64,000 bases of DNA from Trichoplax sp. H2 (taxonomy: Eukaryota; Placozoa; Uniplacotomia; Trichoplacea): NCBI GenBank assembly GCA_003344405.1, contig NOWV01000098.1:1-64000 (forward strand). Reading direction: 5' to 3'. Shown here piece after piece: positions 1-18,451 of the stretch; the first letter of the stretch is position 1, and each line of letters begins with the position of its first letter. The notes beneath the pieces are model-generated. The model searched no databases. It saw only the letters and a list, made by a program, of their open reading frames with translations, and was not told the DNA's origin. The position numbers were made by a program, and so were the translations under genes.

Positions 1-474
1 AGTACAGTACGTCTGCTCAACAATTTCTTGCTCAATCTTGTGAAACGCCAAATCCAATTGATTTGAAACTTGTCGTTACCTTGCAACCGTGATTACCTAC
101 GGGGACAAATGTCATGATGATTGCATTCAAATGAAAAGCATCTTATGCAGTAGCTGACATTACTGTACATAGGCCACGACGAGGTAATTGCTAGCGAGCT
201 ATTCGGTTATCCGATTCTCGAAATAAAAACTCCAAATCATCCTTGATAATAATTAATGCGAATACAGTACAGTCATTGTAAGAAGAAAATTTCAATCGAT
301 TTAATCCTGAAGTGAGTATGATTTCTAGTTAGTCAAGAATTGACGAATTAATTATCCATTTTATAAGCTATGGATCAAGCATGAACAGATATCAAGACCA
401 AACTACTGTACCTGATTTGCAGTTTAAATCGCAAGAATCCTATTCAAAGTGAACTACTGGGTAAAGCTAAGTGT
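1..474. other. Non-coding flank, nothing recognised
   Basis: No coding exon, RNA gene or repeat block could be supported here. The sequence is AT-rich and unique-looking up to the first pentamer array. Confidence 0.5.
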
Positions 475-1135
475 GAACAACAAGAGTTATACTAGTACAG
501 TACTGTACTGTACAGTACTCATTAATGTACAGTACAGTATACTGTAGTACAAGGTACTGTACACTTGTAAAGTACTGTACAGTATGCAATACGACATACG
601 CATGCGTGTTTGATTTTACAGTATAATACTGTGTACAGTACAGTACAGTACAGTACAGTAAGTAAGAAAGAGTGTACAGTACTGTACAATTACAGTACAT
701 TATGTAATGCGTAATACGCATGCGTGTTCAATTTTACACTACAGTGTACAGGAAGTAAGAAAGAGTGTACAGTACTGTACTGTACAGTACGTACTGCTAG
801 ACCTGACCGTACAGTACTGTACAGTACTGTACTGCTGCAGTGTACTGTACCGATTACTGTGTACAGTACAGTGCACTGTACTGTTTGCATAGTACTGTAC
901 TCATTACACTGTACTGTACAGTGTACAGTACTGTACATTATACATTATGTAATGCGTCATACGCATGCGTGTTCGATTTTACACTACAGTGTACACTGTA
1001 CAGGAAGTAAGAAAGAGTGTACTGTACTGTACTGTACAGTACTGTACTGCACTGGTACGCTACTGTACAGTACAGTGTATCATTACAGTACAGTACAGTA
1101 CAGTGCACTGTACTGTATGCATAGTACTCTAGTCA
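475..1135. repeat. GTACA/GTACT pentamer array with a higher-order unit
   Basis: The block is built mainly from one 5-bp unit in both orientations (ACAGT and its complement ACTGT), so GTAC recurs every five bases and the direction flips many times. Embedded in it are three copies of a non-pentamer segment containing the perfect palindrome ACGCATGCGT (598-607, 716-725, 961-970). Each is followed by GTTYRATTTTACA and, further on, by AAGTAAGAAAGAGTGTAC. The array is therefore a tandem higher-order repeat. Open frames across it read as Tyr/Cys/Thr/Val/Gln/Leu runs and are not genes. Confidence 0.9.
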
Positions 1136-1322
1136 GTACACGTTTTGGATATCGCTATCGAAAGTAAAGAAACTCAAAACGAGATTACTCCTAGTCCTAG
1201 GTCACTTTACAGTTCCGCAGTTGCGATCTTAGTGCCAGCTACCAATCATTTTACCGTTAATAAAAGTTGTTATTATAAGAAGGGAGCTGGAGAAGCTTTT
1301 TAACTTTAGTCAACTGTAGTAA

Positions 1323-4807
<3,485 letters not shown>

Positions 4808-7115
4808 TGGATGTATACAGAAGTATTTTCTCTTGACAAATTTTATAGTCTATCTGTAATTTTAAAATTACAATCATTCAGATGTGATTTTGGGGGCAGA
4901 TAAATTTTATTAAATTCGTACGTTTATCGACCTGTAATGCGCTATCTTTATATCATAATTCACTTGTAGACCAAAAGTTATCTTACTGTTAATAAATCTT
5001 TTGTCAAGATAACGCGTGTCGGTTATTATTTGCCAATATGATATTTGTAATGAACAGTTTGCCGTGCTACTGTTAGTAAGTGCAGTATGCATTATGACTG
5101 CCGATTGTTTGTTAAACCCATCTTTGCCACTTCAATTACTCTATATAGCGACATCAACGTATATGCTGTACAGTAGGGAGATTCTTGACCTTGAAAGCTA
5201 TTTCGTGTATTTCACTGATATACAGTATGGTATTGATATGTATGTTGTACGCGTTCTGTAGTAGAAGCACAATTACACCCATGATGATAGTATTTGCATT
5301 GAAATTTAAAACCTTAGAATATTACGCCAATTTTCAAAGTCTAGAATTTGAATTACGACAGTGGAGCTAGTTTGACCGTTAAAAAGAGAAGATTAATTAA
5401 TTAATGAATGAATTATGCTGGATATATCTATTAACTGTAGTACTGTACTGTATATTGCCTTTAAGTGAGTATTATACGGTATAGGGTACACTCTACAGAC
5501 ACAGTCACTGTTTGAAGATCGCTGGCAAAAATCGAATAATTTTGAGTGCATTATTGCATCAGAGTTCAATATCACTCCGGGGTGTTTTATGACGAAATAC
5601 AACTGCTGAATACCGTCTTACCATTACAGTATGATTACAGTATCAAGTCTAAAACTAATAATTACTTTTACCTGTACTGTATACGCCAATTTTTTTTTTT
5701 ATACAGTTCTGTACAGGACTTCTAGCAAATGTTATATCAAAAACTACTAGAAAGAAAATCTACGTACTGTATTATAGAAAGTGCTGTACAGTATAGGACA
5801 GCACTAATATTAGTGTACCGTACAGTATTCCAGGTGTCTGTCAAAAAATCTGGCGTAACTTTCACTTACTGTTAATCAGTATTTACTTTTTAAGATCACT
5901 GGTTGATGCTTTTCAAAGTGACAAAATACTTTGATGCACACTGTATACAGTAAGACTCCTTAGAATAATGTATCATCGTTTAAGCTATTTACGCTGAGTA
6001 TCTGAGTAATCGGAGTTATTATGGCTGGGCCTACTGTACAGCATACGGTACGAACAGCGTATTGTAATTTTATGGTATACTGTACTGTAGTATCAGACTG
6101 TCGTTAACATTAATTAACATGAATTACACTAGCGGTCTGTTTACTGGAATACACCGCAATAACGTTTGTACTCTACAGTACTATGCAGTACAATATTAGC
6201 TTCATCAGCATTTCGAAAGCACTTGCATCAGTTCCGTAATGGCAGCAATTCAATGCAATCACTAAATTCAAGTCATTTTCTCAATAATAGCGACAACAAT
6301 TTCAGTCTTTCCGTTTTCGATATAAACTCTTTCCTGAGTTGTGATGGCTTCATGAAGCCAAAAAATGGATGACACCACAACTGACTGCTGTTGTGATGTC
6401 TGTTTTTCACAGTACAGTACAGTACGTACTTATGTGCTTCCCGTACTGCGTGTACATACAATCATAGTTAGAATTAGAAATAATAAAATACATCTCAGTA
6501 ACTACAGTTAACAGAAACGTTAATCTTAATCATTAAATCAATCAAAATACCATGATTATATAGAGAATGTTACAAAGTATGAAAAGTCTGTAACCGAAAA
6601 TGAAGAATATCCCACGTAACGCGAGAGAAAAAATTCAGAATTATTTAGATGTAACCATAGAGTTGTTTTGTTTTGTAAACTCTATGAATGTAACAGCTTT
6701 TAAATCAGAATTCAAACATAATGATGCGTGGCATCGTATTAAAATATAAAATACGAAATATAATCTTTGAGAGTTCGGAAATGGAATCATTCAGAAACTA
6801 ACAACAGATATTTGGAGATAAAATATGACAAATAATTATCTTTTAGAAATAGACAATTATAATTATACTGTACAGTACAGTAGAGCAGCAGTAAATTCAC
6901 CCGTCAGCACTTTTTAGGCGTTGCGAGTTGTCATTGTACAATGGTGACAATATAATTCATAAGAGAGTGCTGCTGACTCCAGCATAGCAGTAATCTGCAA
7001 TCTGTACATTTCTAGTACATCATGATGATAAATTGGTTGATACAGTCAGGCATAACATGTTCTGCATCGTATTCTTACGATACTAACATACAGAAGAGCA
7101 ATATATTTATAGTTG
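4808..7115. other. Intergenic region with scattered short pentamer runs
   Basis: No exon could be recognised between NMNAT and the PNRC-like gene. Short GTACA/GTACT runs occur at about 5440-5455, 5700-5830, 6170-6190, 6410-6428 and 6870-6885. A perfect 14-bp palindrome, GGCTTCATGAAGCC, sits near 6346-6359. Short open frames of 60-81 codons here have no recognisable motif. Confidence 0.5.
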
Positions 7116-7340
7116 CTAAATTTTCAGAATATGCCGAAGATGTTGGGTTGATTTACTTGTCACCCAATGAGGCGGTGGCAAAGGTAACACATTGGCAGCC
7201 GGTGGTTCCATTTCTTTCGGACCAGCGTATAAGATGCTATTTCGGGTTGGTACCTTAGCGCCAGCAAATCTTGAGTAATTGCCGTTCTTTATTTGGCCGG
7301 ATTTGGGGCTCACGATTCTTTGGTTTGATAGTTTTTCCAT
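7116..7340 (-). CDS. PNRC-like small protein (decapping-coactivator motif)
   Basis: This is a 74-residue open frame on the minus strand. Its C-terminal half has YAGPKEMEPP followed by VLPLPPPHW (residues 38-59), then a short helical tail ending HLRHILKI. From memory this matches vertebrate PNRC1/PNRC2, which have YAGAKFSEPP, VLPKPPSHW and a tail ending in a leucine-rich helix. In that family the proline-rich segment with the HW end binds DCP1 and recruits decapping factors in mRNA decay, and a short helix contacts nuclear receptors. The stop falls at almost the same place as in PNRC2. The N-terminus (MEKLSNQ) is basic and much shorter than in vertebrates (about 139 residues). An in-frame TGA lies upstream, so this ATG is the natural start unless a 5' exon is spliced on. 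The assignment rests on one motif plus the tail. Confidence 0.62.
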   Translation of the reverse strand: MEKLSNQRIVSPKSGQIKNGNYSRFAGAKVPTRNSILYAGPKEMEPPAANVLPLPPPHWVTSKSTQHLRHILKI

Positions 7341-7619
7341 TCCGTTTACAAGAATTTGTCACTCTTACAGTAAGTAGAAGATTTTCGGATAACCATCAAA
7401 AAATTCTATATCATCCAGATGAAAAGTGATGATCTACAAAATCACTAAAGTCTTCAATTAATTTACTGTTAATAATGTATAAAATGAAACTGCAGCTAAA
7501 GAAATTTTTGTCAAATACAAAAAAATAACAGTGAATATTCCGGTGATAGCCAACAACGCTAATTAAAAATGAGAAAAAAGCGTAACGATGCAGTACGTGA
7601 TAGGCTACGGCACTGAGTC
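7341..7619. other. Spacer, nothing recognised
   Basis: AT-rich sequence upstream of the PNRC-like frame on the minus strand. It presumably holds that gene's promoter, but no element could be supported. Confidence 0.35.
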
Positions 7620-8945
7620 AATTTTATTTACACGGTACCGTACAGTGTATAGTACAGTAAAGTACATACTGTACACTGTACAGTATCGGTGTCATGATCT
7701 TGTCATTCTCGAGTACAGTACAGTACAGTACAGTACTGGATCAATTTTCGTGTACAGTACTGTACTGTAATGTACTGTAGGTCCACGAAGATTAATCCAG
7801 AAAAAAAACAAACAAACAAAAAAAATAGTAGCCGTATGCACAATTGCACATACTGTACAGTACAGTACAGCATACGAAACACAGTGCTTGAATGAAACAA
7901 CATGGTACCTTTTTACATACGATAGACTGCTACTCCAACAGTACAGTACCGCATACTGTACTTACTGTATTAGACTGTCCTGCCATCATGGAAATACGGT
8001 GGAAAATTCATTTTCTTCTTTTACAGCAAGCTGAAGGGGTAGAAAGAAAGAGATACCGTACCAATTATGATCTTTTTTATTTTTTTTTTCATTGATTCAG
8101 TGTTTGCATACGCGTGTACGATACGGTACTGTAGTGTTCTGTACCGTAAATGCATTCAGTCATAGTCGAATGAGATTTGAGTCGATCAATCAATCCATCA
8201 CTCCACACTGTCAAAGTGTACAGTACGGCACTGTACGCGTACTGTACAGTACTGTACTGTACTGTGTATGTTTCCATTACTGAACATAAGAACATACAGT
8301 ACAGTACTGTACTGTACAGTAAGTACACTGTATTATACAGTGTCTAGTACTGTAGTATTCTGTACCGTAAATGCATTCAGTCATAGTCGAATGAGATTCG
8401 AGTCGATCAATCAATCCGTCACTCCACACTGTCAAAGTGTGGAGTGACTGCTCGCGTATGTTTCCATTACTGAACATAAGAACATACAGTAAGTACACTG
8501 TATTATACAGTGTCTAGTACAGTATACAAGATACTGCAAGACTAGGTGAATCTGATCGGAAAAAAGTGCTTCTGCCGTGTCTCCAACCATGCACTATGCA
8601 GTAGCTGTTCACACATGTTTCGTGTGCGGCAGTATGCTAAGTACAGTATACTGTAGATGGTTATGGTTGCTAGTTCCCACCAGGCGTCTACGGTACATAC
8701 TGTACAAGTACAGTATAGCAGTATTTCTGAAACTTCGAAATCACTGTACTGTACTGTACGTACAGTGTAGAGTGTACAGTACACGGTCGCCTGATGAATA
8801 CAGTACATACTGTACACTGTACTGTATTGTTCTAACAAAATAATGTAAATTAATTCATCAAAGGCTGGATGCGGCGCTGTACTGTACTGTAGTTTATCAG
8901 TACTGGTACTGTACGCTACGCTGCACACAAGTACTGTATGCAGGG
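7620..8945. repeat. Pentamer arrays flanking a tandem segmental duplication
   Basis: Several GTACA/GTACT runs (about 7625-7775, 7850-7872, 8215-8265, 8295-8330, 8640-8830 and 8875-8935) surround a tandem duplication. Its first copy starts at 8127 and its second at 8348, ending near 8521. Both copies contain TGTACCGTAAATGCATTCAG, then TCGATCAATCAATCC, then ACTCCACACTGTCAAAGTGT, GTATGTTTCCATTACTGAAC and AAGTACACTGTATTATACAG. Copy 1 carries a longer pentamer tract than copy 2. Open frames over 8089-8988 are translations of the repeat. Confidence 0.88.
8420..8446. repeat. Perfect 11-bp-arm hairpin
   Basis: Arms CACTCCACACT (8420-8430) and AGTGTGGAGTG (8436-8446) are exact reverse complements around a 5-base loop. 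The right arm is complete only in the second copy of the duplication. In copy 1 the sequence diverges into pentamers after AAGTGT. Confidence 0.9.
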
Positions 8946-10305
8946 TAGTTGCTTTGTCAAGAATAGAAATGATTAAACAGACAAACATGTTGTGACGTCA
9001 GAGACAATACGGACTTCAACAATAAGGCACAAAAGACGAGGCAGAGGAAAAAGAATCCCGCACTTCTTCTACTATTGTATAGTAAGGTAGGGAAATTGTC
9101 ATTTTTATACAGCCGTTCTCAACGCTTATAATCCTAACAATTCATTTCCACGGCTCTTGTTCCTAACATACCTGTGTACGGCTACTGTGCCTGTGAAGTA
9201 AAATTTTCCAATCCTCTGAAAAGTTGGCTTCTCAGTAGGCAGCAGTCTTTCATCTTGGCAGAAACTCAGTAATGATAACTATTTCTGGAAAAATATAATC
9301 TATGCTGCAGTTCCGCAAGTTCTCAACGTCTACTTAGAATATCGGTAAGAAATCCACAGGGTTCACTTATGCCGTAATTGATTAAACGAACACTGCGTAT
9401 ATAAACACTTTATACGACGTTCGCCAACATTTTATTACAGGATGAGGTTAGTTTAGTCTTGCGACTTCTAGGACTTTTAGAATCAAGACCAGCAAGTAAA
9501 TGTTGAGCACTATTTGTCCCATGGAGTTGTACTATCCAATATACTCATACAATGATACTTTTGATATTTGTAAAATGTTCGGCAGATTATTATTCAACTT
9601 TAGTAAATATACCAATAAGTTCTCCTGTAATGCACGTACGTAGAGGCAGTATGATGGTCGTCCACATTGACACAATTGTGATTGCGTATAGGTTGAAGGA
9701 ATATAAAATTGAATTCAATACTTGACAGTGCATCCATAGCGAGAAGATTTTACGTACATCGTTATTTACCTATATAATTCTCTGCAACACGGGTCCTGTT
9801 ACTGTATACAGTACGCGTATAGTAATAGATGTTCAATGTTCAATTTTGAAGATTCCATGTTTCCAATCTTACAGCAGAGACGGTCCTCGTTTGTTGTACC
9901 CTACTGTAAATTTACTAAGTATTCGATGTGTATAGTACACTTTGCTGTACGTACAATACACTACTTTTTTTTTAGCGTAACTTAGTGTTAGTTCAAGAGC
10001 GTGCTCACTAACAAGTCTAGCCTAATTTCTATTTTTATGGCATTGCTTTTCAATTTCTCAATGAAGTGTTTCGTAATCGAAATGCACTGATTACCGTACA
10101 ACTTTTACAAATAAATTATTACAGAGATGTACTCGCTACGCCAACACGCAGCTTACAACTGTAAATCTTTCAATTTTAGAGCGCTACTGGACTTTTATTA
10201 GCTCCTCTCTTTCAACGGCAAGATAGTAAATCAAGCGTTTCGTCCATCGTAAATAACATATTCCCTAAATAACATAATATAATACGACGTAACTCGAACA
10301 CCAAT
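8946..10305. other. Intergenic region upstream of the RING ligase gene
   Basis: No exon with coding character was found. The region is AT-rich with a few isolated GTACAGTAC motifs (for example near 9810). It should include the promoter of the downstream RING gene, but nothing specific is visible. Confidence 0.4.
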
Positions 10306-15282
<4,977 letters not shown>

Positions 15283-16454
15283 TTCTCATGTCTTTATCAA
15301 GAGTCATTACTATATCGATATAATATTCCCTGCAGTACTTCTGTACAGATTTAATTTACGGCGTTTATCTCTGTGGTACATACAGTACTAGTATATTCTA
15401 CATATATATACATAGATGTATACGTACGAATATACCGTGCTACAAATTGTATTCAAAAGCCGTAATGTAATTATTTTATAATGTTTACTTTTGAAGCTTT
15501 GCCATTAAATTATATAGGTCATAATAATTTATAGATATGATATATAAAAATATATACGTACAATATATATGTGATACTGTAAAGTTATATAAATATATGA
15601 AATACGTCTACACTGAACTGTAATATCGCAGTATGTATCATAATCACATAGACACTAGGATTGTATTATTAAAGTGAAATTAAATTTCCTTACAGTTAAT
15701 AATTTGTTAGGACCTATCTTTAATATCAGTTAAGGATACCATAACCAATGGCAATTTAGATAATATTACTTTTCAAGATCATCTATTTCTTCGTGTTATG
15801 TATAATTGTAATGAATGAAACTTTTTGAAATCGTGCACTCTTATCAGAGATGATAATTATATCACTTCTTCACTAAAAAATTTCACAAATATCGCACAGA
15901 AAGCATATTTACTGTACAGCATACTCACTACTATAATTAATCTGATGGAGATCTTAAGGTTCACTTACATTTGTATAAATGTTGACTGTGCTATCTTTTA
16001 CCTACGGTATTAGCTATTTTAAAATTGCATTTCAAATTTTCACCCTTTTAAAAATTAATATGGTCACAATCGATTAAAATAAAGGTACAAATGGTTAACA
16101 TGGAATTAGATCGTATTGCAGTATATGAGTACGCGTACATGCATAATCCGATTGCAAGAAGTATCGCCCATATTGTTTACAACTGTAGTAGGACGTGCAT
16201 ATTACTAAAATTAATCAATTCAATTGAATTGGTAAGTTTACTTATAATTATTATGATCAGTTAGTAGGTGTATCTAGTGGTGTGCTAACAGTCAGACAGA
16301 CTATGCAGACCGAAAAAGTAGTATTACCTAGATACGTGTAAAATAATTTTTATTTATTTTATCCAGCTCACTAGACAAGAAAAAGTATAAGTACCAACGC
16401 GGATTTGTTATATCTGGTATAAACTTCATCACTAAGCGTTCGCTCTCACTTTCA
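15283..16454. other. 3' flank of the RING ligase gene, no gene seen
   Basis: Very AT-rich sequence with TATATA runs near 15400-15600. Candidate ATTAAA poly(A) variants occur, but none is convincing. No coding exon was recognised. Confidence 0.45.
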
Positions 16455-17135
16455 TTCAAGTTCTGTATACTGCACAGTACTGTACAGTACTGTACGGTAT
16501 ACGTAATGTACTGTACACTGTACTGTACAGTATACACGCACTGCACCGTAAGTACAGTACAGTACAGTAACTTGTTTTGCTACAAAACATAGCAAACAAG
16601 CACGTAACGCGTACGTACAGTACGGTACTGTACGCTGAATTGAATAGCCCTGTATTGTACTGTACTGTAGTGAGACGTAATGGTACGCATGACGTCTTTT
16701 ATATTTTCATTTTTTGAAATCTTCGAAGCTAATTCGCCTATTTTGTTGTGACGCAAACATTACAGTACTGTACTCCTGCAGTACCGTATTGTATAGAGTA
16801 CTATACAGTACAGTACTGTACAGTATGTTACAGTTCAACAAAGGCGCCGTTGTGTACTGTACTGTACTGTACATTCGCGGGCAGCGGATGGGGCATCATC
16901 GCAGTACGCATCCTCGCATTTCTCATTGCATTGTATTGGCTACTTTGAAATTAACCCGCGACCGCGGGCTACTGCACCCCCTTGTTATTTCTTACAATTA
17001 CTGTACTGTACAGTTTTGATACTGACATCACATTGTACAGTATTATAATTGCGTAACATACTTTCACTGTACACTGTACAGTACTATACAGTACAGTACT
17101 GTCTGTATGTACTGTACAGTGTACAGTGTACAGTA
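16455..17135. repeat. Pentamer arrays around a GC-rich islet
   Basis: GTACA/GTACT runs lie at about 16470-16570, 16610-16670, 16765-16835, 16855-16875, 17000-17012 and 17065-17135. Between them, 16876-16985 is distinctly GC-richer and contains the perfect inverted repeat CCCGCG-AC-CGCGGG (16955-16968). Open frames here are made largely of repeat translation. Confidence 0.85.
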
Positions 17136-18451
17136 GGTTAATGAATTGTTAGTGTAATATAACATTTCCGATTTTCACTGCTTAACTAATAACGTCCCAA
17201 TTTTTCATCTAGAGTGTACAGTACCAGTTGTCACAGTCGGTAGTCCAGGCCAAGTGTGCATTCATTCGGATGTCAGCGCCACTCTGTCAGTGCATCTTGT
17301 AAAGGAAAGATTGGAGCAGTTGAGTTCAATGCTCTAGTTTTTGTGATTTTAAATAATTAGCCTAAGGGAGATCGAAGTAAAATTGCATACTATTCTACAA
17401 CAACGTTACAAGATTTCGGCATTACTACCTTCTTGCTGCATTGCCGTGGAAACAAGAATAAAATCAGAAAATCATTAACCTTCGTTGCACAAAATTCAGG
17501 TCAGTACACGAACCGGTAAAACTGCTTAATATCAGTAGCAGCGAGTATCCAATGCTGTCACAATGGTGTATCTGTTATAAACTGGATACTTTACAATACT
17601 GTACTGTGGTACTGCATGTAATGTACTGTACTACTAACGCAGCAATATCCATACATTTCAATGCACATACTTTGTTCACGTTTAATGGCTATCCTTGTAC
17701 TAATGACTATATAACCGATTTCTTGACACTGGCAGAATTAACAAATTTTATCCTTTCTTCGCTTTTCCTGAGGCTTACAAATTCAATAACAGGTAAAGGT
17801 AAATTTCATGCTCGAAATATTTCTAGATGGTCGATTTCATTTTTTTTAATTTATGGCACTTTTTCGTCTTGCACGATGGTACATTAGCATTCATCCCTCC
17901 TCGTAACTGAAGATTGTCACTTCGTTAAATCTTCATACATGTGCTTATCTTGACCTAAAATTTTATTTGAATACACCGTCATATCGCATAGAAGTTCGTA
18001 TAGTAGTTTACAATATTTGGCCAGTACAACCATCAAAAAATGAATTTCGAATGAAATTTGGTATCATAAATCAATTTAGTGCAACACGTTTTGCTGCTTA
18101 CTACAGTATAGCATATAAAGTAGACAGATGGAATTGATGTATTCATGGAAGTTCACGCTGTTACTCAGTAAAGGATGACTGTATGCCCTTTGGAAAAATT
18201 GAAGCTGTTGATTGATTGATACATGAATATAGTTGCCAATTTTTTAAATGAAATTTTATCTTCGGTAACTGGAGAATACAGTACTGTAACTGCTACAGTA
18301 TAGCAATCGTGATCATTTATGAATTTTCAAATGATTGATCAATGGTTATCTCAAAAGCTAGCATAGAGAAATGTCTAATAGACTGTACAGTAGGTAGAAA
18401 TTGGTCAACATGCGGTACTGATACTATGACTATTCTAACCATAGATTCAGC
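17136..18451. other. Upstream region of CDC25, no exon supported
   Basis: The region should contain the CDC25 promoter and 5' UTR. A somewhat more complex stretch at about 17215-17330 has no recognisable reading frame. A 111-codon frame at 17552-17887 begins in pentamer sequence and resembles no family I know. Confidence 0.4.

Noticed and set aside
467-1167. Several 61-147 codon frames on both strands made of Tyr/Cys/Thr/Val/Gln/Leu
   Set aside because: They are translations of the GTACA/GTACT array in all frames. The same composition reappears at every other array (for example 8089-8988 and 11497-11964).
7022-7258. 78-codon plus-strand frame opposite the PNRC-like gene
   Set aside because: It overlaps the minus-strand frame antisense, has no recognisable motif and reads into the complement of the conserved proline-rich segment.
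17552-17887. 111-codon frame upstream of CDC25
   Set aside because: It starts in pentamer repeat, is AT-biased and hydrophobic without pattern, and has no recognisable family or splice partner.
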